Positions 1 through 8,800 of a stretch of DNA of 11,022 nt are shown in pieces. The translations under genes and the position numbers were made by a program. Source of the DNA: Kiritimatiellia bacterium (GTDB taxonomy: Bacteria; Verrucomicrobiota; Kiritimatiellia; RFP12; UBA1067). Within the stretch, counting starts at the first letter, position 1. Each line of letters begins with the position of its first letter. The notes below the pieces were generated by a model. It had not been told where the DNA came from and made no database searches. It was given only the letters and a program-made list of their open reading frames with translations. The DNA is taken from NCBI GenBank assembly GCA_017430155.1, contig JAFRNO010000525.1, forward strand, positions 1 through 11,022, in the 5' to 3' direction.

Positions 1-519
1 CTGCACGATCCCGACCTGGAAGGGACGGACGGCGGCTTCGTGAAGAAGGGCGCGAAGCCCCTCGCCCTGACGGGCGCGAACACCTACACGGGCGACACCG
101 TGGTGGAGGCGGGGACGCTCTCGATCCCCGTTGGCGCGGACGCCTCGGCCCTCCCGGCCGGTTCGGCGATCGTGGTGGCCGAGGGCGCGACGCTGGTGAT
201 GGCAAGCGGCACGGCCGCGCGCGCGGGCAGCCTGCGCGTGGACATGGCAACGCAGTCCGGCACGCTCGCGGGCTTCGCGCCTGCGGCGGACGGCAAGCTG
301 TTCGTGACGGGTCTGGACACGCCGCAGCGCAGGGGTACCACGCTGCCGATAACGGTGACGGACGCGCAGAGTCCTAACAGGCTCACGCGCTGGGCCGTGT
401 ACGTGGACGGCGACCTGGACGATTCGCTCAGCGCCTTCGTGCGCAAGAAGGCCAATTCCGAGACAGAGTACACCATCGTCCTCGACGGCAAGCGGGGCCT
501 GTTCATCAGCATCAGGTAG
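1..519 (+). CDS. C-terminal end of a PATR (autotransporter-associated beta-strand repeat) protein, 5' end outside window
   Basis: The frame is open from base 1 to the TAG at 517-519, so this is the last 172 residues of a longer protein; the GTG at 40 is internal, because codons upstream of it are in frame and sensible. Visible residues 15-42 form a near-canonical PATR repeat (KKG...LALTGANTYTGDT...AGTLSI), followed by further Gly/Ala/Thr-rich beta strands. From about residue 98 a different beta-rich segment (LFVTGLDTP, RWAVYVDGDLDD, final GLFISIR) closes the protein. Such repeats normally build an extended beta-helix passenger outside the cell. Only about 75 residues lie between this last domain's start and the stop, too few for a 12-strand autotransporter barrel, and the last residue is Arg rather than the usual aromatic. 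The repeat assignment is secure; molecular function is unknown, since any catalytic domain would lie upstream. Confidence 0.85.
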   Translation: MHDPDLEGTDGGFVKKGAKPLALTGANTYTGDTVVEAGTLSIPVGADASALPAGSAIVVAEGATLVMASGTAARAGSLRVDMATQSGTLAGFAPAADGKLFVTGLDTPQRRGTTLPITVTDAQSPNRLTRWAVYVDGDLDDSLSAFVRKKANSETEYTIVLDGKRGLFISIR

Positions 520-527
520 AAACGTTG

Positions 528-533
528 TATACT
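528..533 (+). promoter_or_regulatory. possible -10 hexamer upstream of the hydrolase gene
   Basis: TATACT sits just after the stop codon of the upstream gene, 58 bases before the ATG at 592, in a locally A+T-richer stretch. It matches five of six bases of the sigma-70 type -10 consensus. No convincing -35 hexamer lies at 16-18 bases upstream, so the promoter is tentative. If used, transcription would begin near 540, placing the adjacent hairpin at the very 5' end of the mRNA. Confidence 0.3.
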
Positions 534-538
534 GGTAG

Positions 539-559
539 GGACGCCTCGCCGAGGCGTCC
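539..559 (+). other. perfect 21-nt intergenic hairpin (terminator-like, no T tract)
   Basis: GGACGCCTC at 539-547 and GAGGCGTCC at 551-559 are exact reverse complements separated by three bases (GCC), giving a 9-bp G+C-rich stem. It begins 20 bases after the stop of the upstream repeat-protein gene. No run of T follows, so it is not a standard intrinsic terminator. It could still stop or protect the upstream transcript, form a 5' stem on the hydrolase mRNA, or be a copy of a dispersed intergenic palindrome. The structure is certain; the role is not. Confidence 0.6.
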
Positions 560-578
560 GCAATCGCCAACAAATAAA

Positions 579-584
579 AAAGGA
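579..584 (+). promoter_or_regulatory. ribosome binding site of the two-domain hydrolase gene
   Basis: AAAGGA ends 7 bases before the ATG at 592, a normal Shine-Dalgarno spacing, and fixes that start. The codons that follow encode a typical signal peptide, which supports the same choice. Confidence 0.7.
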
Positions 585-591
585 TTAGAAC

Positions 592-2715
592 ATGAGAAAA
601 ACAATTTGTCTGGTGGCGTCGATTATCGCGTCCCTGGCGTTTGCGGCGACGACGGAGGAGCCGTCGCTGACGTATGACGCGCCGTTCCCCGGGTCGGACA
701 CGGGGCGGATCTACTACTTCGTGCCGAAGGGACTGGACCTCTCGAAGCCCGCGCCGCTACTCGTGTTCATGCACGGCGGGAACCGCAAGTCGCCCGACGA
801 CTCGCCGGAAAAGTACCTCGACCTGAAGACGGGGACGATGATGCCGACGCTCTACGACGCGCCGTTCATCGTCGCCGCGCCTTCCGCGCCTCCCGTGGCG
901 GAGGACGCGCCGAAGAAGAACTCGCGCTGGTGCCAGCCGGGCACGACGAAGTACATCGAGGCCACCGTCGACGCCGCATGCCGGAAGTTCAAGATCGACC
1001 GCGACCGCGTGTTCCTCGGCGGACATTCGATGGGCGGGTTCGGCGCCTACCACCTCGCGCAGCTGATGCCCGACAGGCTCGCTGGCGCGTGGCTGAGCGC
1101 GGGCGCCTGGTATCAGGCGGACTTCCGTTCGCTGCTCGGCACGCCCGTGTTCATCATGCACGGAAGAAGTGACTGCTCGCCGGAGAAGAAGTACATCATC
1201 GGCACGAACGGACGCCCCCGCCCCCACGGCTGGACGGGCGTCTCGTTCGCGCGGGCGGCGGACGAACTGATGACCAAGTACGGCGTCGAGCACGTCTACG
1301 CCGAGCACGCGGACGGACACTCCATCGGGAGCGACGGCGCGAAGGAGGCGACGCGGCGGTTCATGGAGTGGACGAAGGACAAGCGCCGCGCGCCCTACGC
1401 GCGCAAGACGGCGCTCGTCACGCCGGTCGGCTCGTGGCATCCGTCCGCCGAGCCCGTGGCGAAGGCGCGGTGGCTCGAGCTTCTGGAGGCGACGGGAGGG
1501 AGCATCAAGGTGGACGCCGTCGAACTGAGCGGCCCCGCCGTCGCCAAGACCCCCGAGGATTTGGAGAAGCAGACCTACGCGCTCGCGCAGCGCACGGTCG
1601 AGAACGGCGCGCGGATCGTCGCCGAGAACCTCGGCGGCAACCGCTTCAAGGTTGAGACCGAGAACGTACGGCGCTTCGCCATCCTGCTCGCCCCGCAGAT
1701 GGGCGACCTCTCCAAGCCGTTCACCGTGGAACTGAACGGAAAGGAGCTGACGGCGAAGGCGGAGGCGGTGGCGGGCGTGCCCGACTACACGGCGCGCCTC
1801 GCGGTGGCGGTGCCGAATGTCGCGTCCGCGTATTACCTCCCGGTCGAGCGCTCGGAAGGGCGCTCCTTCCGTTACTGGGCGGACCACCCGCTCGACCAGG
1901 TCGACACGAACGCCGAGCACGCCGTCGTCGTCGTGCACGGCGTGAACGGCGGCCAGAAGGACAGCGCGGGACGCATACGCCAGCTCCTGGCCGCCCGCCG
2001 CGACACGTCGAAGGTCTATTTCGTCGGCCCCAACATCGTCGTGCCCGAACTGCACGACCCGGTCGACAAGAAGAAGATCGTCGTTTCGATGACCGAAGAG
2101 GAGATGAAGAAGATCGTTTACTGGAACCGCGGCACGTGGCAGGGAGGCGGCGACTCGCCCGTGGCCGAGGAATTCTCCTCGTACGACGCGCTTGACCGCA
2201 TCTTCGAGAAGCTGAACGACAAAAAGACCTTCCCTGCCCTGAAGACGGTCCTGATCTGCGGCTACTCCGCGGGCGGACAGGTGGTCAGCCGATACGTCGC
2301 ACTCTCGCCCATCCGCGCGCGCGAGGGGCTGCAGCTCAGTTTCGCGGCCGGCGCGCCGTCCACCTGGTTCCGGTACTTCGACAAGGACACTCGCTGGATC
2401 TACGGCCTCAAGGACCGCAACCGCTATGCCGCGAAGGTCAGCGAGGAGCAGATCATGGCGAACCTCTCGTCCCGCTGGATCCTCTGCTTCTGCGGCACGA
2501 AGGACGTGCTGTCGAAGTGGCTCGACGTGCACCCGGAGGCGAACGAGCAGGGTCCCAACCGCTACGAGCGCTTCAAGAACTTCCGCGACTACATCGCGAC
2601 CTTCCCCCAGCTCAACGGCCACTTCCGGTTCGTCACGCTCGAAGGCAAGCCGCACGGCGGTGCCTGCTACGAGAACGACGCGTTCCTCGACCTTGTTTTC
2701 GGCAAGCGAGAGTGA
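592..2715 (+). CDS. exported protein with two tandem alpha/beta-hydrolase (esterase-like) domains
   Basis: A 707-residue protein. Residues 1-18 are a signal peptide (MRK, hydrophobic core, AFA before the likely cut), with no lipobox. The first domain, about residues 27-265, resembles the PHB-depolymerase/feruloyl-esterase type: HGG oxyanion motif at 61-63, nucleophile elbow GHSMGG with Ser146, then probable acid Asp194 (GRSDCS) and His243 (DGHS). A linker at about 285-415 is beta-rich with a FKVETENVRR strand pair, as seen after some exported esterases. The second domain, about 420-707, has HGVNGG at 449-454, elbow GYSAGG with Ser559, Asp638 (GTKD) and His688 (KPHGG). Both triads therefore look complete. 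The likely chemistry is ester (or possibly peptide) hydrolysis outside the cytoplasm; the substrate cannot be read. Its downstream neighbour carries SGNH esterase domains, suggesting a shared polymer target. A 123-bp spacer with its own promoter candidate separates them, so co-transcription is uncertain. The fold assignment is strong; prolyl-oligopeptidase-like peptidase is the alternative. Confidence 0.9.
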   Translation: MRKTICLVASIIASLAFAATTEEPSLTYDAPFPGSDTGRIYYFVPKGLDLSKPAPLLVFMHGGNRKSPDDSPEKYLDLKTGTMMPTLYDAPFIVAAPSAPPVAEDAPKKNSRWCQPGTTKYIEATVDAACRKFKIDRDRVFLGGHSMGGFGAYHLAQLMPDRLAGAWLSAGAWYQADFRSLLGTPVFIMHGRSDCSPEKKYIIGTNGRPRPHGWTGVSFARAADELMTKYGVEHVYAEHADGHSIGSDGAKEATRRFMEWTKDKRRAPYARKTALVTPVGSWHPSAEPVAKARWLELLEATGGSIKVDAVELSGPAVAKTPEDLEKQTYALAQRTVENGARIVAENLGGNRFKVETENVRRFAILLAPQMGDLSKPFTVELNGKELTAKAEAVAGVPDYTARLAVAVPNVASAYYLPVERSEGRSFRYWADHPLDQVDTNAEHAVVVVHGVNGGQKDSAGRIRQLLAARRDTSKVYFVGPNIVVPELHDPVDKKKIVVSMTEEEMKKIVYWNRGTWQGGGDSPVAEEFSSYDALDRIFEKLNDKKTFPALKTVLICGYSAGGQVVSRYVALSPIRAREGLQLSFAAGAPSTWFRYFDKDTRWIYGLKDRNRYAAKVSEEQIMANLSSRWILCFCGTKDVLSKWLDVHPEANEQGPNRYERFKNFRDYIATFPQLNGHFRFVTLEGKPHGGACYENDAFLDLVFGKRE

Positions 2716-2728
2716 CGTTTTCGCTTGC
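2702..2728 (+). other. hairpin spanning the stop codon of the hydrolase gene
   Basis: GCAAGCGA at 2702-2709 and TCGCTTGC at 2721-2728 are exact reverse complements (8 bp) around an 11-base interval containing the TGA at 2713-2715; G-T and A-T pairs could extend the stem inward. No T run follows, so a classical intrinsic terminator is not supported. The 3' arm overlaps the proposed -35 box of the next gene. Confidence 0.4.
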
Positions 2729-2753
2729 GCGTGGGGGCAAATTATGGTACTAT
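2725..2753 (+). promoter_or_regulatory. predicted promoter of the giant SGNH/beta-repeat gene
   Basis: TTGCGC at 2725-2730 and TACTAT at 2748-2753 are separated by exactly 17 bases, matching sigma-70 type geometry with imperfect hexamers. The sequence turns A+T-rich around the -10 box, unlike the flanking coding DNA. Transcription starting near 2760 would give a leader of about 80 bases before the ATG at 2839. The -10 region here (GGTACTAT) loosely resembles the GTATACT upstream of the preceding gene. Confidence 0.45.
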
Positions 2754-2822
2754 CACGTCATTCATGGCGCGATAGATTCTTTTGGGGTCTTTTGTTGCCC
2801 GTGGTGTCACCGGAATGTTACC

Positions 2823-2830
2823 AAAGGAGG
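2823..2830 (+). promoter_or_regulatory. strong ribosome binding site deciding the start of the giant gene
   Basis: AAAGGAGG lies 8 bases before the ATG at 2839. Another ATG at 2832 is only 1 base away and in a different frame whose product is Arg-rich and meaningless, so it is rejected. The 2839 frame gives a signal peptide immediately. Confidence 0.8.
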
Positions 2831-2838
2831 AATGCGGA

Positions 2839-5800
2839 ATGAAGAGACTTGTGAAGCGGTTGGCGGCGATGGGAATCGCCGGCGGGATGGCTTTGTCGGC
2901 GATGGCCGCACGGACCGTCTCGGAGAACCTAACCCTGACGCGGGATACGGACTGGAGCGCCGACGTCGTGACCGTCGCCAACGGCGTGACGATCGACCTG
3001 AACGGGCACGTGCTGAAGGTCGCGGGACTCGACGGCGCCACGGCGGCGTCCGGCGTCGTCACCTCCTCCAACGGCGGCGAGTTGCGGTTCGTGATCCCCG
3101 CCGGGACCACGAACACGCTCAGCAAGACGCGCCTCGCGGGCAACCTGCGCGTGTTCAAGGAGGGTCCGGGCGGCCTCATCTTCGCGCTCAAGAGCCAGAC
3201 GTACAACGGCGGCACGGAGGTTGTCGAAGGCACGCTGATCCAGGCGATGACGGGAAGTAACAATCCCTGCGGCGCTTCCTACAGCGAGATCCGCGTCGAC
3301 GCGGGCGGCGTCTTTGATTTCAAGGCCTACTCCAATTTTGTCAACTACCAGTTTAATCTGTACGGCGGCCGGCTCCACAATTCGGGCGGAGCCATCGCGA
3401 ACAGCCTGGCCATGGTGAGCGAGGTCAACCTCTACGCGGACTCCACTGTGTCCGGCAACCAGTTCGGCATCCTCGGCAAGTCGTACGGATTGACATATCT
3501 TAACCTCAACAAGTTTACGCTGACGGTCGACATGACGGCGCAGAACACGTATTTCCACATCTGCCACGGGATGATCGGCGAGGGCACGATCCACCTCGTG
3601 CGCGGCACGCTCTACTTCTACGGCAGCAGCTCGAAGTACCAGGTCTATGCGGACAAGACGGACATCGTCGGCGAGGTGGGCACGTCGATCTACAACTCCA
3701 ACAACGGCTACCTCCACGCGCGTTCCATTACCACGAAGGGCCACATGACCGGCGGCAACTGGTTCTACGTCGAGCGCTACGTCCACGACGTGCCGGAGGG
3801 CGTGGTGTCCACGAACAAGTCCGCGCTCGGCATATCGTCGCCGAATCAGCTGGTCGTGTCCATCACGAAGAAGGGCCAGGGCGTTCTCTGCCTCGGCAAC
3901 TCCAACAACGGCAACCTCACCAACGGCATCTTCGCGACGGAAGGTTGCATCAAGATGATCCACAACAGGGCGCTTGGAAAGGACAAGGTGAACCCCGTGG
4001 TGATCTCCGCCGGGGCGACGATCGACGCCAACGGCATCAGCGGCGGGAGCACGGCCGGCTCGATCTCCTTCGCGGGCGACGGCTGGGACGGCAACGGCGC
4101 GATCCAGAACACGGGCGCGGGGCAGGACTACTACTACGCCTTCCCGATTACGGCGGTGGGCATGACGCTGACGGGCCATGCCTCCATCGGCGGCACGGGC
4201 AACTTCGGGTTCGTCAATCCCAGCTACGGCACCAACACGCTGAACCTCGGCAGCTACACGCTCACGAAGAAGGGCCCCAACCACGTGTACCTCGCGGCCA
4301 CGACGGTCACCGGCGCGGGAACGTTCGTCGTCGCCCAAGGCGGGCTCGGCGCCATGAGGACGTGCGCCGTGAACGTGCCCCTTGTCGTGAAGAGCGGCGC
4401 GACGCTCGACCTCACGATACCGTCTCCAAGAGGCTACGTGGGGGATCTCACGCTCAAAAACTGCACGATGGAACCCGGTTCGACGATCATCGGCTCGGGG
4501 GCGGGCGCGACGCTGAACCTCGCCGGCACGTTCACGGGTGCATCGTCCTTCCCCTGCTCGAACCTGGTGCTGAAGGCGGGCGCGACGCTCGTGCTGCCTG
4601 CGGGCGCGTCGCAGTTCACCTGCGCCGGACGCTTCTCGGTGACAGACACCTCGGCCGTTCTCGACGTCTCGTCGCTCTTCGCGAACGGCGAGCCGGCGGG
4701 GAACGAGGTGACGATCCTCACGGCGGCCGGCGTCGGGAGCATCCCGACGATCCGCGGTGCGACGGACGGCTGGACGCCCGTCAAGACGGGAACCTCGCTG
4801 AAGCTCGTCAAGAATGCCGCCGCCCCCACGACGCTCCCGTCGTTCTCGGCGGAGGTCGTGTGCGTGGACGCCATGACGGTGTTCGACATCCCCGCGTCCG
4901 TCGGCGCGACGCTCGAGCCGGGCGTCTACACGCTCGCGAGCTGGAACGTCTGCGCCTCGGGCTACGGCGCGCCGACGCTGAAGATCGAGGGCTGCCCCTA
5001 CGAGACGGAGCTGATCTGCGAGAACTACGCCGTGAAGCTGCACGTCAAGTCCGCCGCCGAGAGCGCCGCCAAGCCCGTGAAGATCTGGGCCGTGGGCGAC
5101 GATCGCGTGGACGGAAGCACCTCCTCTTGGCGCATCCCGCTCGCGCAGAAGCTCACGCTCGCGGGCTGGAACGTGCAGATGACCGGCGCGCGCACCTCCT
5201 ACGCCACGGAGCCGTCGGGCGCGACGACGCGCGACGCCTGGAAGCGCCACAACGGCATCAACAACCTCGCCATCAAGACGACGCCCGGGAATTCGGGCTT
5301 GCTGGAGGGCCTCGAGACGTACTGCGCCGCCGCGCAGGAGCCGGACTTCACGATCCTCCAGATCGGCACGTTCGACTACTGGGCCACCAACAACTACTTC
5401 ACCTCCGCCGAGGTCATTTCCCACTGGCGCGAGGCGTGCGACCGCATCCTCGCCGCGCTGCCCGATACGGTGCTCGTGGTCACCACGGTGATGACCGACA
5501 TCTATGGCTACGATGCATCCGCTCACACGGCGCGGGTCGCGGCGCGCGCCGCCCTGAACGCGGCGATCCGCGAGCAGGTGGCGCTGGACGAGGCGAACGG
5601 CGGCTTCCCGGCGGGACGCGTGGTCCTCGTGGATCTCGACCAGCTCATCACGCCCACGGCAGACACCTGGAACGGCAACTGGCGGCAGACGCCGGCGGGT
5701 AGCGCGCTCGTGGCCGACGCCCTGCGCGACAAGCTCCTCACGCTCGGCACGGCCGCCGGCAAGAACGGCGCGCCGAAGGTGTACAAGGTGCGCAACTCCC

Positions 5801-8800
5801 TCGTTCTCGACGACAAGTTCCTCGCCGTCACCTTCAACAAGCCCGTCGCGGCGCCGCCCGCCATGGCGACGCTCGCCGAGACTGCGAGCGGCACTCCGAT
5901 CGCGCTCTCCGGCGCAACGCTCTCTGACGACGGGCGTACCGTCACCTATGCGCTTGCCGACGAGCTGACGGTGCAGACCGCCTACACGCTCACGCTCGGC
6001 ATGGTCGCGGACACGGCCGGCGCGGAAAGCGCGGGCGAGACGTTCGCGTTCACGCCGCGCGTCTACGGCGCGCTGAACAACGTGCCGTCCGCCTACACGG
6101 ACGGCTTCGTCAAGCTCGCCGTGCTTGAAATCGGACAGAATCCCTACTTCTCGCAGAACACGGGCCTCGTGCCGTATGCCTGGAGAACCGATCTCCCGAA
6201 GACCGGCGTCACGAAGGCTGGCTACTACATCGAGCTCGTGCGCAAGGACACGGGCGAGATGCAGACGATGTGGATCGACATGGACTCGCCCGGCGCCTCC
6301 TTTGACAGCTTCTCGCTGCCCGTCACGCTCGCGCAGCGCAAGCAGCAGAAGGTCACGAAGCTTCACGTGTGGAGCGACTACGGCGGGATCCGGCAGGTCG
6401 CCGCGTCCGACGACACCGTGACGGGCTTCATCGAGTTCAACCCCGTCAACTACAGCGGGACGGCGGCGAACGTCTCCGGATCCTCTGCCGAGTACGTGGC
6501 CGGGTTCTTTGACTGGAACGACAAGCTGAACACTTCCGGCGCGAGCGGGCACGGCTGCTTCCAGATCTTCCGCCAGTTCGCGAACAACGAGGACGTGCTG
6601 CCGGCCGAGGCGCTCTTCGTGTTCAACCGCTGGGGCAGCAGCCACACCGACAACTCCGCCATCGGCTTCGGCACCTTCGCCGACAGGAAGGTGTTCAGCT
6701 CGAACAACCACTTCGACCGCACCTACCTGTACGGCACGGGCGACGCGGCGAACTTCAACACGGCGGCGTATTCGCTCATGCGCATCGAATTCTGGGCGAA
6801 GTACACGCCCGCCGCGTCGCGCGCGGACTACACGGACGGCGCGTGGACGGGCGCGGCCGACACGTGCTTCACGAACGCCGCCAACTGGTCCGCAAGCAGC
6901 CTCGCGGGCGCACGGCTCTACCTGCCCGCGAACGCGCAGGCCGTCACGTTCACCTATCCGGCGGCCGACCCCGTGGCGCTCAACCCCACGCTGTACGTGG
7001 ACGGCTCCTACGCCTTCGCCGGCGTGGGCGCGTTCAACCTCGCGACGCTCGACTTCGGCGCGACCGGGCGGATCACCTTCGACCCGGCGAAGACGTCCTT
7101 CCGCCTGCTCACCGCGCCGAAGTTCGCCGCCGGCGCGAAGATCGCGCTCGACTCCAGGTACGTCGCCTACACGAAGGGGCGCTTCCTGCTGTTCACGTGG
7201 GACAACGGCGCGCTCGAGCCGGGCACCGACCTCGCCTCGCTCTTCGACGCGTCCAGCGCGGCGGGCGCCAGCCCGTCCCTCTACGAGGAGAAGCTGGAAG
7301 GGGGCGGCGGCCGCCTGTGGCTCGACCTCGACGTCACGGCCTTCTACACGCCGTTCCGCGTGTTGCCGGTGGGCGACTCCATCACGCAGGGCAACCAGTC
7401 CTCCTACGGCAACTGGCGCATCCCGCTCATGAAGAAGCTCTGCGCGGCGGGATTCGACCCGACCGCCACGGGCCTGTGGAAGATACAGAGCTTCGACGAG
7501 GCGGGCGCGGCGATGCCCGAGAAGTGGAGCTGGCACTCCGGCGTGAGCGGACGCCGTCTCATCACCGGATCGGGCGGCGGCGTGCTGGACGCCATCGAGA
7601 CCGAGCTCGACCAGGCGGGCGACGTGGACGTGCTGCTCCTCAAGATCGGCACGAACGACATCAACGGCGACGGGACGACGGCGGAGGAACTCTACGCCGC
7701 CTGGCTGGAGCTGATCGGGAAGACCCTCGCGCAGAGCAGCTGCAAGATCGTCTGCGGCGCCGTGGTCAACATCGCCGACGAGGCGAAGAACGCGCAGGTC
7801 ACGGCCTTCAACGCCCGCATCAAGGCGGCGATCGAGGACGGCACGACGTTCCCGGCGGGCCGCGTCTACTTCGCCGACCTCTATTCCGCCTGTCCGCGCT
7901 ACGACGGCGGCGGCAACTACGTCGAGGGCAACTTCTACGACGCGACGAACGTCCATCCCGACTGGCCGGGCGAGGACGCGATCGCCGAGGAATACTGCCG
8001 CGTGATACAGCTTGCGCTCGCGGGCGGCCTGCCCGCGCACGCCGCGCCGGAGACGACGTCGGGCTGCATGAACAACGTGCCCGCCGCCTACCGCGAGGGC
8101 TTCAAGCTCGCCGGCGTGATCGACGCCACGCGCACGGAGTCGCTGCTCAACGACCCGGATGTGGAGCGCGGCCCGGGCCCGACGGAGAACATCCTGCGCG
8201 TGGGCTACTACATCGAGCTGACGCGCAAGGACACGGAGATCGCCTGCTACTACGACAGGGTCCGCTGGCTGTGGGTGGACATGGCGGCGTTCGGCGACCG
8301 CACGCTTGACACGGTGGGCCTTCCGGTCGGAGGCGCCAGCTGGCAGCCCGTGAACGCGCTGCACGTGATCGGCAACATGCCCGGCATCTCCGCCGTCGCG
8401 GCTGACGACGACTCCGTCCGCGGCTGGGTCGAGTTCAGTCCGTTCAACTACTCGAGCGGCACGAGCGGCCTCGTCGGCGCGCCGCCCCACACGTACGGAT
8501 ACGACTGGAACGACATCTGCAGCTACAGCGGCAGCCACGCCAGCATGCAGGTGCACCGGTTCCTCGAAGGGGCCCGGCATCCGGCGCAGGTGCTCTTTGC
8601 GTTCAACCACTGGGCGACGGCCGGCGCCTGCGAGCTCGGCCTCGGCAACTACGCCTGCCACACGAAGGCGTCCCTCGACTGGACGTTCACCTCGCGGCGG
8701 GACCAGGCGGACCTGACGACGCTCGACTCGCTCGCCTACGAGGTGGCGCGGATCGAGGTGTGGACGGCCGACGCCGCGAGCCTCTCCGGCGATGCGCCGG

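Noticed and set aside
40..42. GTG as the start of the first gene
   Set aside because: The frame is open to base 1, no ribosome binding site precedes it, and it falls inside a PATR repeat.
757..2655. A 632-codon open frame on the - strand opposite the hydrolase gene
   Set aside because: Same codon-register effect in G+C-rich DNA; the sense strand carries two complete hydrolase triads and a ribosome binding site.
2754..2822. Leader with two CTTTTG repeats 10 bases apart (2779-2784, 2789-2794) as a possible riboswitch or operator
   Set aside because: The repeats are short and T-rich, and I see no conserved riboswitch core or terminator/anti-terminator pair.
2832..2834. Alternative ATG start for the giant gene
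   Set aside because: It lies one base from the Shine-Dalgarno sequence and in a different frame; the ATG at 2839 has correct spacing and leads into a signal peptide.
3945..5702. A + strand open frame of 585 codons, and a similar one at 6843-8309, inside the giant gene
   Set aside because: Both products are Arg/Gly/His-rich shadows in another frame, with no ribosome binding site or recognisable motif, and they overlap well-defined domains of the real frame.
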